Shown piece by piece: positions 17,328 through 25,283 of a stretch of 36,376 nt of DNA (its first letter is position 1; every line of letters begins with the position of its first letter). This DNA is from Pseudomonadota bacterium (GTDB taxonomy: Bacteria; Pseudomonadota; Alphaproteobacteria; Rhodobacterales; Rhodobacteraceae), in assembly GCA_021845805.1 (NCBI GenBank), contig JAJZVD010000032.1, forward strand, positions 1 through 36,376, given 5' to 3'. Under the pieces are notes generated by a model. The model searched no databases. It was not told the DNA's origin and saw nothing but the letters and a program-made list of their open reading frames with translations. The position numbers and the translations under genes were made by a program.

Positions 17328-18617
17328 ATGGGCGAGAGGGGCGTGACACCCGACTGGCGAGGCATTGCGCGGATCTGCTTATCGCTCCTCGCCTTCGCGG
17401 GGATCGGCTGGCTCGTGTTGGTCATGCTGGTGCGGTCTGCGACATTTGGCGGGCCCGGCAGCGCCGCGCAGGGCGCTGGCTATTCGGATTTCGACGAGTT
17501 TCACCTGGTCGGACGGATGATCTGGCAGGGCGCCGTCGCGCAGGCCTATGTCCTTCCCGACATGCTGGCCGCGCTGCACGCCGACGCGGGGCTGCCCGTC
17601 CGGATGCCCTGGGCCTACCCGCCGCAGTTCGATCTGGTGGTCGCGGCGCTCGGGCTGGTGTCGAAGGGCACCGGCTATCTCGTGTTCATCGGCGGGGCAT
17701 TCATCTTCTACCTGTGGGTCCTGCGGCGGCTGGCGGGGCCGGAATTTGCCATCTCGGTGCTGATCTGCCTGCCCGCGCTGAATACCTGCATGACCTTCGG
17801 GCAGAATGGCTTCCTGACGGCGGGGCTGGCGGGGGCCTTCGCGCTCTGGATGCTGCGCAACAGCGCGCTGGCCGGCCTGCCCCTTGGCCTCATGGTGATC
17901 AAGCCCCACCTTGCGATCGGCCTCGCCGCCGTCGCGCTTGCCCGACGATGCTGGAAGGTTCTTGGGCTGGCGGCACTTGTCGTCCTTGCCACAGGGGTGG
18001 CGGCAAGCCTGGCCTTTGGTCTGCCGATCTGGGTCGGCTTTGTGTCGGCGGTGCGGGAATCGAGCGGCTATCTGCGAAAGACCGATGGGTTCCCGCTCTA
18101 TCGCATGGTCTCGATCTACGCGACGGCGCGCACCCAGGGCCTGTCGGCTGAAACGGCGCTGCTGATGCAGGGCGGCGTGGGGCTGTCGGCGATTGCCGTG
18201 GTTGTGGTTGCGGCGTTCCGCAGGGTGCCACCTCGACACCTGCTGGGCGTGGCGCTGCTGTGCACCGTGGCGGTCAGCCCCTACAGCTACGACTACGATC
18301 TGCCGATGCTCGGGATGGCCGCGGGGCTGCTGGCCGCCGATGTGCGCCGGGCGGCAAGCGGGCTGGAACAGATCGCCATCGTCGCGCTGGCGTGGCTGTC
18401 GGGGGGCTGGCTGCAGGTGGTTCTGGCAACGAAGCCGCCGGGACGGGTGATCGCGGAACAGACCACCACGCTTGCCGGCGCGGCCTATCTGGTTCTTGTT
18501 GTCCTGATCCTGGCCGTTCTGCACCGGGCCAGGTCGCAGGGCGCCCCTTGCGTATCGCCTGGCGCACCGGCAACGCGCCACGCGCGCGGCGTTGCCCTCG
18601 AGGCTCAGACGCGATAA
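17328..18617 (+). CDS. Polytopic membrane glycosyltransferase, GT87 (DUF2029) family
   Basis: The 429-residue integral membrane protein has roughly ten hydrophobic segments. GT-C-type features are an early acidic loop (Y-S-D-F-D-E-F-H-L-V-G-R at about 52-63), P-W-A-Y-P-P near residue 94, a membrane-embedded F-G-Q-N-G-F-L-T-A, and V-I-K-P-H-L. GT87 enzymes move a sugar from a polyprenyl-phosphate donor to an acceptor at the outer face of the inner membrane. The acceptor cannot be told. The ATG at 17328 has no clear ribosome site; a GTG five codons later follows GAGAGGGG and is a real alternative. Codon use has slightly more AT in places than the neighbours. Confidence 0.8.
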   Translation: MGERGVTPDWRGIARICLSLLAFAGIGWLVLVMLVRSATFGGPGSAAQGAGYSDFDEFHLVGRMIWQGAVAQAYVLPDMLAALHADAGLPVRMPWAYPPQFDLVVAALGLVSKGTGYLVFIGGAFIFYLWVLRRLAGPEFAISVLICLPALNTCMTFGQNGFLTAGLAGAFALWMLRNSALAGLPLGLMVIKPHLAIGLAAVALARRCWKVLGLAALVVLATGVAASLAFGLPIWVGFVSAVRESSGYLRKTDGFPLYRMVSIYATARTQGLSAETALLMQGGVGLSAIAVVVVAAFRRVPPRHLLGVALLCTVAVSPYSYDYDLPMLGMAAGLLAADVRRAASGLEQIAIVALAWLSGGWLQVVLATKPPGRVIAEQTTTLAGAAYLVLVVLILAVLHRARSQGAPCVSPGAPATRHARGVALEAQTR

Positions 18618-18655
18618 AGCCGGGGCATCCCCTGGTCCGTCCGAGAGAGAGCATA

Positions 18656-20311
18656 ATGGCCGCCTATCAATACGTCTACCACATGGATGGTGTTTCCAAG
18701 ACCTATCCCGGCGGCAAGAAGTGCTTCGAGAACATCCGGCTGAACTTCCTTCCGGGGGTCAAGATCGGGGTCGTCGGCGTCAACGGCTCGGGGAAATCCA
18801 CGCTGCTGCGGATCATGGCGGGGATCGACAAGGACTTTCAGGGCGAGGCCTGGGCCGCCAAGGGCGCCCGCGTGGGCTATCTGGCGCAAGAGCCGGAACT
18901 GGACCCCGCCCTGAACGTGCGCGGGAACGTCATGCTGGGCGTCGCAGCCAAGCAGGCCAAGCTTGACCGCTACAACGAGCTGGCGATGAACTACTCGGAC
19001 GACACCGCCGAGGAGATGGCCCGCCTGCAGGACGAGATCGACGCCGAGAACCTCTGGGATCTCGACAGCCAGGTCGATGTCTCGATGGAGGCGCTGCGCT
19101 GCCCGCCGGACGATGCCGATGTCACCACCCTGTCTGGCGGCGAACGCCGCCGCGTGGCGCTGTGCCGGCTGCTGCTGGAAGCGCCCGAGATGCTGCTGCT
19201 GGACGAACCGACCAACCACCTCGATGCCGAAAGCATCGCCTGGCTGCAACAGCACCTGATCGACTATGCGGGCACGATCCTGATCGTCACGCACGACCGC
19301 TACTTCCTGGACGACATCACCAGCTGGATCCTGGAACTCGACCGCGGCCGCGGCATCCCCTACGAGGGCAACTATTCGTCCTGGCTGGAACAGAAGGCCA
19401 AGCGCCTGTTGCAGGAAGCCCGCGAAGACAAGGCCCGCCAGAAGACGCTGGAAAAGGAACTCAACTGGATCCGCGCCGGCGCCAAGGCCCGGCAGGCCAA
19501 GCAGAAGGCCCGGATCCAGAAATACAACGAGATGGCCGGGCAATCGGTGCGCGAGCGCGTCTCGACCGCGCAAATCGTCATCCCGAACGGCGAACGCCTG
19601 GGCGGCAAGGTGATCGAGATCGACGGCCTGACCAAGCACATGGGCGACCGTCTGCTGATCGAGAACCTGTCGCTGACCGTGCCGCCGGGCGCCATCGTCG
19701 GCGTCATCGGCCCGAACGGCGCGGGGAAATCGACCCTGTTCAAGATGATTACCGGCCAGGAGACCCCGGATTCCGGCACCATCACCCTGGGCGAGACGGT
19801 GCAGCTCAGCTACGTCGACCAGTCGCGCGATGCACTCGATCCCAACAAGACCGTGTGGGAGGAGGTGTCGGACGGGCTTGACATCATCCAGCTTGGCGAT
19901 GCCGAGGTGAACAGCCGCGCCTATGTCGGCGCCTTCAACTTCAAGGGCACCGACCAGCAGAAGAAGGTGGGCCTGCTGTCGGGCGGCGAACGCAACCGGG
20001 TGCACCTGGCCAAGCTGCTGCGCTCGGGCGGCAACGTGCTGCTGCTGGACGAACCGACCAACGACCTTGACGTGGAAACGCTGCGCGCGCTGGAAGACGC
20101 GATCGAGGATTTCGCGGGTTGCGTGCTGGTCATCAGCCACGACCGCTTCTTCCTCGACCGGCTCTGCACCCATATCCTCGCCTTCGAGGGTGACGCGCAT
20201 GTCGAATGGTTCGAAGGCAACTTCGAAGCCTACGAGGAAGACAAGGAACGCCGCCTGGGCCCGGATTCGCTGGAGCCGAAGCGGGTGAAGTACAAGAAGT
20301 TCACGCGCTAA
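18656..20311 (+). CDS. ettA: Energy-dependent translational throttle protein EttA (ABC-F)
   Basis: EttA is a soluble ABC-F ATPase that binds the ribosomal E site and gates the first peptide bond according to the ATP/ADP ratio. The 551-residue protein has two ATPase domains: Walker A G-V-N-G-S-G-K-S-T at 41-49 and G-P-N-G-A-G-K-S-T in the second half. Signatures are L-S-G-G-E-R-R-R-V-A and L-S-G-G-E-R-N-R-V-H. Walker B segments are L-L-L-D-E-P-T-N-H-L-D and L-L-L-D-E-P-T-N-D-L-D. The basic helical linker is K-A-R-Q-A-K-Q-K-A-R-I-Q-K-Y-N-E-M. The short arm and full length fit EttA rather than Uup or YheS. The ATG at 18656 follows GAGAGAG. A hairpin follows its stop. Confidence 0.96.
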   Translation: MAAYQYVYHMDGVSKTYPGGKKCFENIRLNFLPGVKIGVVGVNGSGKSTLLRIMAGIDKDFQGEAWAAKGARVGYLAQEPELDPALNVRGNVMLGVAAKQAKLDRYNELAMNYSDDTAEEMARLQDEIDAENLWDLDSQVDVSMEALRCPPDDADVTTLSGGERRRVALCRLLLEAPEMLLLDEPTNHLDAESIAWLQQHLIDYAGTILIVTHDRYFLDDITSWILELDRGRGIPYEGNYSSWLEQKAKRLLQEAREDKARQKTLEKELNWIRAGAKARQAKQKARIQKYNEMAGQSVRERVSTAQIVIPNGERLGGKVIEIDGLTKHMGDRLLIENLSLTVPPGAIVGVIGPNGAGKSTLFKMITGQETPDSGTITLGETVQLSYVDQSRDALDPNKTVWEEVSDGLDIIQLGDAEVNSRAYVGAFNFKGTDQQKKVGLLSGGERNRVHLAKLLRSGGNVLLLDEPTNDLDVETLRALEDAIEDFAGCVLVISHDRFFLDRLCTHILAFEGDAHVEWFEGNFEAYEEDKERRLGPDSLEPKRVKYKKFTR

Positions 20312-20320
20312 GCCCACATA

Positions 20321-20343
20321 GGGTGCGCATTCATTGCGCACCC
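20321..20343. terminator. Hairpin between convergent ettA and usp
   Basis: GGGTGCGCA (20321-20329), a five-base loop and TGCGCACCC (20335-20343) form a perfect nine-base-pair stem ten bases after the ettA stop. No T-tract follows on either strand, so it may act as a bidirectional RNA 3' end stabiliser or a weak terminator. Confidence 0.5.
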
Positions 20344-20349
20344 ACCAGG

Positions 20350-20763
20350 CTACCGCGCCACCGTCACCGTGCAATGGGCCCGGCCCGCCACATCGGCCGC
20401 CACCGAGCCCAGCATCAACCGCGACAGCCCGCGCTTGTCGCCGGTGCCCATCACGATGTGATCCACGCGGCTGGTTTCGGCATGGCCGACGATCCCGCTG
20501 GCGGCCTCGCGGTCGATGACCACGGCGCTGGAACTGGGGGCCAGACCCGCGGCCGTGGCCACCGCGGCGGCATCATCCAGGATCTTCCGGGCCACCTCGT
20601 CGGTCCAGGTGTGGACCAGCGGCCCCCGCCCGCCCCCATGCGCCACGTTCACCACGCACAGCAGAAGCTCGCCGCCGAACGTCCGCGCCATCTCCGCCGC
20701 CACGCCCACCGCGTGACGCGCGTGCTCGGTTCCATCGACGGGGCACAGCACCCTGTAGGCCAT
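20350..20763 (-). CDS. Universal stress protein (UspA family)
   Basis: The 137-residue single-domain USP begins M-A-Y-R-V-L-C-P-V-D-G-T and ends with the nucleotide-binding region G-T-G-D-K-R-G-L-S-R-L-M-L-G-S at about 107-121. The usual motif is G-x2-G-x9-G-S; here the second Gly is Asp (G-T-G-D), so ATP binding may be altered. Such proteins promote survival in stress and stasis. The ATG at 20763 follows GGAGGGAAC. An FNR/FixK-type box 70-83 bases upstream predicts induction when oxygen is low, common for usp genes in this group. Confidence 0.9.
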   Translation of the reverse strand: MAYRVLCPVDGTEHARHAVGVAAEMARTFGGELLLCVVNVAHGGGRGPLVHTWTDEVARKILDDAAAVATAAGLAPSSSAVVIDREAASGIVGHAETSRVDHIVMGTGDKRGLSRLMLGSVAADVAGRAHCTVTVAR

Positions 20764-20832
20764 CGCAGTTCCCTCCGGTTCCGGGCCAGCCCCGGTCAGC
20801 CGACAGGATGACACCGCGGGCAGCCCCACGCC

Positions 20833-20846
20833 TTGACCTGCGTCAA
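20833..20846 (-). promoter_or_regulatory. FNR/FixK-type box TTGAC-N4-GTCAA upstream of usp
   Basis: TTGACCTGCGTCAA is a perfect dyad matching the alphaproteobacterial FNR/FixK pattern TTGAY-N4-RTCAA. Its centre is about 76 bases before the usp ATG. If it sits at minus 41.5, transcription starts near 20798, leaving a 35-base leader. It is about 160 bases from the divergent ThuA gene, so usp is the likelier target. Confidence 0.6.
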
Positions 20847-20965
20847 CGGCAGGCCGCGGCCGGGATGACGCCGGTCGATCCCCGGTCCGCGCGGGAACTT
20901 TCGGGCGGGCCACTGCGGTTCGCTGTGGCAATCACCGGACCGAAGGCGTATCTCTGGTTGCATAT

Positions 20966-20979
20966 CCAAAGCGCTTTGG
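20966..20979 (+). promoter_or_regulatory. LacI-family operator CCAAAGCGCTTTGG upstream of thuA-like gene
   Basis: A perfect 14-base palindrome with the central AAGCGCTT core typical of LacI/GalR-family sugar repressors lies 23 bases before the ThuA ATG. No LacI gene is in the window, so control would be in trans. Confidence 0.6.
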
Positions 20980-21001
20980 CTGCGGCAGGGAGAGGGTTGG
21001 C

Positions 21002-21787
21002 ATGACGATCAGGGTCACGGTCTGGGGCGAGAACGTTCACGAGCGCAAGAATGCGGTGGTGGCGGGCATTTACCCCAAGGGAATGCACACCTGCATCGCC
21101 GACGCGCTGAACGCGGCGGGGGGGATCGCCGCTTCGGCCGTCACGCTGCAAGACCCCGATCACGGGATGACGCCAGAGCGGCTGGCCGCGACCGACGTGC
21201 TGATCTGGTGGGGCCACGCCGCGCATGGCGAGGTGCAGGATGCCGTGGTCGAACGCGTCTGCGATGCCGTCTGGGGCGGGATGGGGGCGATCTTTCTGCA
21301 TTCGGCGCATTTCTCCAAGCCGTTCAAGCGGCTGATGGGCGCGCCCTGCAACCTGACCTGGCGCGAGGCGGGCGAGCGCGAGCGGCTGTGGCTGACCAGC
21401 CGGAACCACCCGATCGCCGCGGGATTGCCGGATCATTTCGAACTGGAACACGAAGAGATGTATGGCGAGCCCTTCGGCGTGCCCGAGCCGCTGGAAACCG
21501 TCTTCGTCAGTTGGTTCCAGGGCGGCGAGGTGTTCCGTTCGGGCCTGACCTACAAGCGCGGCGCGGGCAACGTGTTCTACTTCCGCCCGGGGCACGAAAC
21601 CTATCCGACCTATCATGATTCCAATGTCCGGAAGGTGATCGCCAACGCCGTCCGCTGGGCGCACAACCCCGCCGCACGGATCGCCGACCCCAACGCCGCG
21701 CCCAACGTGCCGGTCGACCGCGCGCCCGAAACGATCGAAGAACGCGGCCCCCGCCTGCATCACGCAGGCGAAGAAGGGTTCCGGTAA
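21002..21787 (+). CDS. ThuA domain protein (trehalose utilisation type)
   Basis: The 261-residue ThuA-like, glutamine-amidotransferase-fold protein shows [11 protein letters not shown] near the start, then [12 protein letters not shown] at about 65-76 and [11 protein letters not shown] at about 197-207. ThuA in rhizobia works with the dehydrogenase ThuB in catabolism of trehalose and related disaccharides; the exact reaction here is not proven. The ATG at 21002 follows GGGAGAGGG. The Gfo/Idh/MocA gene starts four bases after the stop, forming a two-gene operon behind a LacI-type operator. Transporter genes are not in the window. Confidence 0.9.
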   Translation: MTIRVTVWGENVHERKNAVVAGIYPKGMHTCIADALNAAGGIAASAVTLQDPDHGMTPERLAATDVLIWWGHAAHGEVQDAVVERVCDAVWGGMGAIFLHSAHFSKPFKRLMGAPCNLTWREAGERERLWLTSRNHPIAAGLPDHFELEHEEMYGEPFGVPEPLETVFVSWFQGGEVFRSGLTYKRGAGNVFYFRPGHETYPTYHDSNVRKVIANAVRWAHNPAARIADPNAAPNVPVDRAPETIEERGPRLHHAGEEGFR

Positions 21788-21791
21788 GCCC

Positions 21792-22853
21792 ATGACACCG
21801 GTCCGCATTCTGGTTCTGGGCACGGGCGGCATGGCGAAGAACCACGCGGCCGCCTTCACCGCCATTCCCGGGGTTTCGGTGGTGGCGGGCGTCGATACCA
21901 GACCTGCTCAACTGGCCGCCTTCTGCGACACCCACGGCATCGCCAACCGCTTTCCCGACCTGCAGGCCGCACTGGACTGGGGCCAGTTCGACGCCGCCAC
22001 CAACGTGACGCCCGACGCCGCCCACCATGCCACCACCCTGCCGTTGCTGGCGGCGGGCAAGCATGTGCTTTGCGAAAAGCCGCTGGCGACCGATTATCCC
22101 CACGCCGCCGAGATGGCGGCCGCGGCGGCCCGGGCGGGTGTGGTGAACATGGTCAACCTCAGCTACCGCAACGTTGCGGCGCTGCAGAGGGCCGCGGCGA
22201 TGGTGGCCGCGGGCGCGATCGGCCCGGTCCGGCATTTCGAGGCGAGCTACCTGCAAAGCTGGCTGACCCAGCCCGCCTGGGGCGACTGGAAGACGGAAAG
22301 CCAGTGGCTCTGGCGGCTGTCGTCCGCGCATGGCTCGAAGGGTGTGCTGGGCGATGTGGGCATCCACATCCTCGACTTCGCGACCTTCATCGCGGGCAGC
22401 GACCCCACCCGCATCTCGGCCCAGCTTGCCACCTTCGACAAGGTGCCGGGGGGCCGGATCGGCGACTATGTGCTGGATGCCAACGACTCGGTCACGATGC
22501 AGATGCAGCTTGGCAACGGGGCGCTTGGCACCGTGTCGGCGACCCGCTTCGCCTCGGGCCATCTGAACGACCTGCGGCTCAGGATCTACGGCGATCTGGG
22601 CGGGCTCGAGGTGCTGTTCGAGAGGGGCGAAAGCCGCCTGAACGCCTGCCTCGGCGACGACATGCCCAAAGCGGTTTGGACGGCAGTTCCCTGCCCGGAC
22701 GTGCCCACCGTCTACCAGCGGTTCATCGCCGCGATCCGGGGCGAGGGCCCGGCAGAGCCCGACTTCGCCCGCGGCGCCGCGCTGCAACGGATGCTGGACC
22801 GGGCCGAAGACTCGGCGCGCCAGGGCGCCCTGTCCCTGCCCGTCATCGCCTGA
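21792..22853 (+). CDS. Gfo/Idh/MocA family NAD(P)-dependent sugar oxidoreductase
   Basis: The 353-residue protein has the Rossmann motif L-G-T-G-G-M-A-K-N-H at 9-18, the family's E-K-P-L-A near residue 96, and the catalytic G-D-V-G-I-H-I-L-D-F block at about residue 190. An alpha/beta substrate domain follows. Such enzymes oxidise sugars, inositols or keto-sugars. Pairing with ThuA points to a ThuB-like role in disaccharide or keto-sugar breakdown, which is inference. The ATG at 21792 follows GGTAAG. A strong intrinsic terminator 24 bases after the stop closes the operon. Confidence 0.92.
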   Translation: MTPVRILVLGTGGMAKNHAAAFTAIPGVSVVAGVDTRPAQLAAFCDTHGIANRFPDLQAALDWGQFDAATNVTPDAAHHATTLPLLAAGKHVLCEKPLATDYPHAAEMAAAAARAGVVNMVNLSYRNVAALQRAAAMVAAGAIGPVRHFEASYLQSWLTQPAWGDWKTESQWLWRLSSAHGSKGVLGDVGIHILDFATFIAGSDPTRISAQLATFDKVPGGRIGDYVLDANDSVTMQMQLGNGALGTVSATRFASGHLNDLRLRIYGDLGGLEVLFERGESRLNACLGDDMPKAVWTAVPCPDVPTVYQRFIAAIRGEGPAEPDFARGAALQRMLDRAEDSARQGALSLPVIA

Positions 22854-22876
22854 CACCCGCAGGCACGATCACGCCG

Positions 22877-22909
22877 AAGGCCCGGCGGACGCGTTCCGCC
22901 GGGCCTTTT
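22877..22909 (+). terminator. Rho-independent terminator after the ThuA-Gfo/Idh operon
   Basis: AAGGCCCGGCGGA (22877-22889), loop CGCGT, and TCCGCCGGGCCTT (22895-22907) form a perfect 13-base-pair stem running into TTTT. This is the clearest intrinsic terminator in the window. It separates the sugar operon from the XRE-Hyf unit. Confidence 0.88.
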
Positions 22910-22953
22910 CGCATCCCGCTGCCGGGCTGATGGATTTCCGCCAGAAGTGATGC

Positions 22954-22981
22954 TTGAAATATCACTATATGCGCTTATAAT
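22954..22981 (+). promoter_or_regulatory. Strong sigma-70 promoter for the XRE-Hyf-like operon
   Basis: TTGAAA (22954-22959), a 16-base spacer and consensus TATAAT (22976-22981) stand in an AT-rich island. The start site is expected near 22988, 27 bases before the regulator ATG. It is the closest match to consensus in the window, in keeping with a promoter held down by a repressor. Confidence 0.8.
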
Positions 22982-23014
22982 TGCATTAAACCAATCCTAG
23001 ACGTGAGTCGTCCC

Positions 23015-23293
23015 ATGATGACCTCCGGCCAGCTTCGGGCGGCCCGCGCCATCCTTGGCATCGATCAGAAGACGCTGGCCCAGATGGCGGGCGTCTCGGT
23101 GCCCACAATCCAGCGGATGGAAGCCTCGGACGGCGTGGTGCGCGGCGTGGTGGAAAGCCTGACACGGGTGATCGAGGCGCTGGACCGCGCCGGGGTGGAA
23201 CTGGTCGGCGAAGGCGCCGTCAGCCCCGCCGGCGGGCGCGGGGTGCGGCTGAAGCCGCCAACGGGCGCGGGGGGCGCAGATGCCGCCGGTTGA
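23015..23293 (+). CDS. Small XRE-family transcriptional regulator at the head of the Hyf-like operon
   Basis: The 92-residue protein has a classic Cro/cI helix-turn-helix at about residues 5-58: Q-L-R-A-A-R-A-I-L-G-I-D-Q then L-A-Q-M-A-G-V-S-V-P-T-I-Q-R-M-E. A short Gly/Pro-rich tail follows with no sensor domain. The ATG at 23015 (or the next codon, also ATG) begins the conserved part; a GTG at 23003 is a possible earlier start. None has a strong Shine-Dalgarno. Its last 14 bases overlap the hyfB-like gene, so regulator and complex are translationally linked. Self-repression at the 22954-22981 promoter is likely but not shown. Confidence 0.88.
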   Translation: MMTSGQLRAARAILGIDQKTLAQMAGVSVPTIQRMEASDGVVRGVVESLTRVIEALDRAGVELVGEGAVSPAGGRGVRLKPPTGAGGADAAG

Positions 23294-25283
23294 TGCCGCC
23301 GCCCTGATCGCAGGCGCGCTTCTGGCGCTTGGCCCTGCGGCGCTTGCGTTCGGGGGCCCCGCGCGCGGGGCGATCCACGCGGCGGCGACGCTTCTGTGCC
23401 TTCTGGCGGCGGGAACCGGGGGCGCGGCGCTGCTGACGGGCACCACCACCACGCTGACCCTTCCCATCGGCCTGCCCTGGCTGGGCGCCCGGCTGGCGCT
23501 TGATCCGCTGGCCGCGGTCTTCGTGCTCCTGCTTGGCCTGGGCGGGGCGGCGGCAAGCCTGTCGTCCATCGGCTATTACCGCCACGATCCCGCCCCGCTG
23601 CGCAGCCTGCCGTTCCAGCCGCCCTTTCTGGGCGCGATGCTGGCGGTGCTGCTTGCGGCCGATGCCTTCAGCTTCCTGATGGCGTGGGAGGTGATGTCGC
23701 TTTTGTCCTGGGCGCTGGTGATGGTGGATCATCGCGACGCGGCGACGCGGCAGGCGGGCTTTGTCTACCTGGTGATGGCGGCCTTCGGCACGCTGGCGCT
23801 GCTTCTGGCCTTCGGGCTGATGGCGGGGCCCGCGGGCGGCTACGGGTTCGACGCGATCCGCGCCCTGCCGCCTGCACCGCTGACGGTGGCGGCGATCCTG
23901 GGGCTGATGCTGCTGGGTGCGGGGTCCAAGGCGGGGCTCGTGCCGCTGCATGTCTGGCTGCCGCTGGCCCACCCCGCCGCGCCAAGTCCGGTATCCGCGC
24001 TGATGAGCGGGGTGATGACCAAGGTGGCGGTCTACGCCTTCCTGCGCGTGGCCTTCGACCTGATGCCGCCCGCGCCCTGGTGGGCCGGGTCGGCGGTGAT
24101 CGTGCTGGGGGCGGGGAGCGCGGTGCTGGGCATCCTGCTGGCCGTCGTCGAGGCCGACATGAAGCGCGCGCTGGCCTGCTCCACCATCGAGAACATCGGG
24201 GTGATCTTTGCCGCCACCGGCCTTGCGCTGGCGTTCCGGTCGGGCGGGATGCCCGCGCTGGCCGCGCTGGCGCTCAGCGCGGCGCTCTTTCATGCGCTGA
24301 ACCACATGGCGATGAAAAGCCTTCTGTTCCTGGGCGCGGGAGCGGTGCTGCACGCCACCGGCACCCGGATGCTGGACCGGATGGGCGGGCTGATCCACCG
24401 GATGCCCGCAACCGCGGCGCTGATGCTTCTGGGGGTCACGGCAATCGCCGCGCTGCCGCCGCTGAACGGCTTTGCCTCGGAATGGCTGGTGTTCCAGGCG
24501 GTGCTGGCCAGCCCCGCGCTGCCGCAGTCGGCCCTTCAGATGCTGGTGCCCGCGGCCGGGGGGCTTTTGGCGCTGGCCGCCGCGCTGGCCGCCGCCGCCT
24601 TCGTCCGGCTTTACGGCGTGGCCTTCCTCGGCCGCCCCCGCACCCCCGAGGCCGCCGCCGCCCCCGAGGCGGACCGCGCAACCCTGGCGGCGATGGGCGC
24701 GCTTGCGCTTCTGTGCCTTGGCGCGGGGCTCTTGCCGGGGCTGGTGCTGGACCTGATCGCCCCCGCCGCGCGGCAACTGACCGGGGCCGCGCTGCCCGCC
24801 CAGGCGCATCAGCCCTGGCTGACGCTGATCCCCGTCTCGGCCGCGCGCGGCACCTACAACGGCCTGCTCGTCGGCCTCTTCGTCGCGCTGTCGGCCGGAC
24901 TTGCGGCCGGGGTCATCCACCGCACCGCCTCGCGCAGGCTGCGCCGCGCCCCCGCCTGGGATTGCGGCTTCCCGCAATCCCTGCCGGACAGCCAGTACGG
25001 CGCGGGCAGTTTCGCCCAGCCGATCCGCCGCGTCCTGGGCCGCACTCTGCTCAACGCCCGCGAAACCGTGCACATGCCGCCGCCGGGCGATCCCTCGGCC
25101 GCCCGCCTGACCGTCACCGCCGCCGATCCCGCCTGGGCCGCGCTTTACGCGCCGCTGGGGCGCGGGGTGAACGCCACCGCAGCCTATGCCAACCGCTTCC
25201 AGGCGCTGTCGATCCGGAGGTACCTGAGCCTCGTCTTCGGCTCGCTCGTCCTTCTCCTCCTGGGGCTCGCGCTATGGGGCTGA
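23280..25283 (+). CDS. hyfB: HyfB-like proton-translocating membrane subunit (NuoL/Mrp antiporter type)
   Basis: The 667-residue antiporter-like subunit belongs to a group 4 hydrogenase/complex I-type membrane arm. It has about 15 membrane segments. The conserved ion-channel acidic residue is Glu137 (L-M-A-W-E-V-M-S), and Lys217 (G-A-G-S-K-A-G-L-V-P-L-H-V-W-L-P) is followed by P-S-P-V-S-A-L-M-S-G. The C-terminal extension holds S-F-A-Q-P-I-R-R-V-L-G and V-H-M-P-P-P-G-D, typical of HyfB/HycC rather than NuoL. The start overlaps the regulator gene by 14 bases; the stop overlaps the next gene by 10. Function would be proton or sodium movement coupled to electron transfer. Confidence 0.93.
   Translation: MPPVDAAALIAGALLALGPAALAFGGPARGAIHAAATLLCLLAAGTGGAALLTGTTTTLTLPIGLPWLGARLALDPLAAVFVLLLGLGGAAASLSSIGYYRHDPAPLRSLPFQPPFLGAMLAVLLAADAFSFLMAWEVMSLLSWALVMVDHRDAATRQAGFVYLVMAAFGTLALLLAFGLMAGPAGGYGFDAIRALPPAPLTVAAILGLMLLGAGSKAGLVPLHVWLPLAHPAAPSPVSALMSGVMTKVAVYAFLRVAFDLMPPAPWWAGSAVIVLGAGSAVLGILLAVVEADMKRALACSTIENIGVIFAATGLALAFRSGGMPALAALALSAALFHALNHMAMKSLLFLGAGAVLHATGTRMLDRMGGLIHRMPATAALMLLGVTAIAALPPLNGFASEWLVFQAVLASPALPQSALQMLVPAAGGLLALAAALAAAAFVRLYGVAFLGRPRTPEAAAAPEADRATLAAMGALALLCLGAGLLPGLVLDLIAPAARQLTGAALPAQAHQPWLTLIPVSAARGTYNGLLVGLFVALSAGLAAGVIHRTASRRLRRAPAWDCGFPQSLPDSQYGAGSFAQPIRRVLGRTLLNARETVHMPPPGDPSAARLTVTAADPAWAALYAPLGRGVNATAAYANRFQALSIRRYLSLVFGSLVLLLLGLALWG

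Noticed and set aside
18605-20374. 589-codon minus-strand open frame opposite ettA
   Set aside because: It mirrors ettA, whose ABC-F motifs are complete; the antisense product has no recognisable domain.
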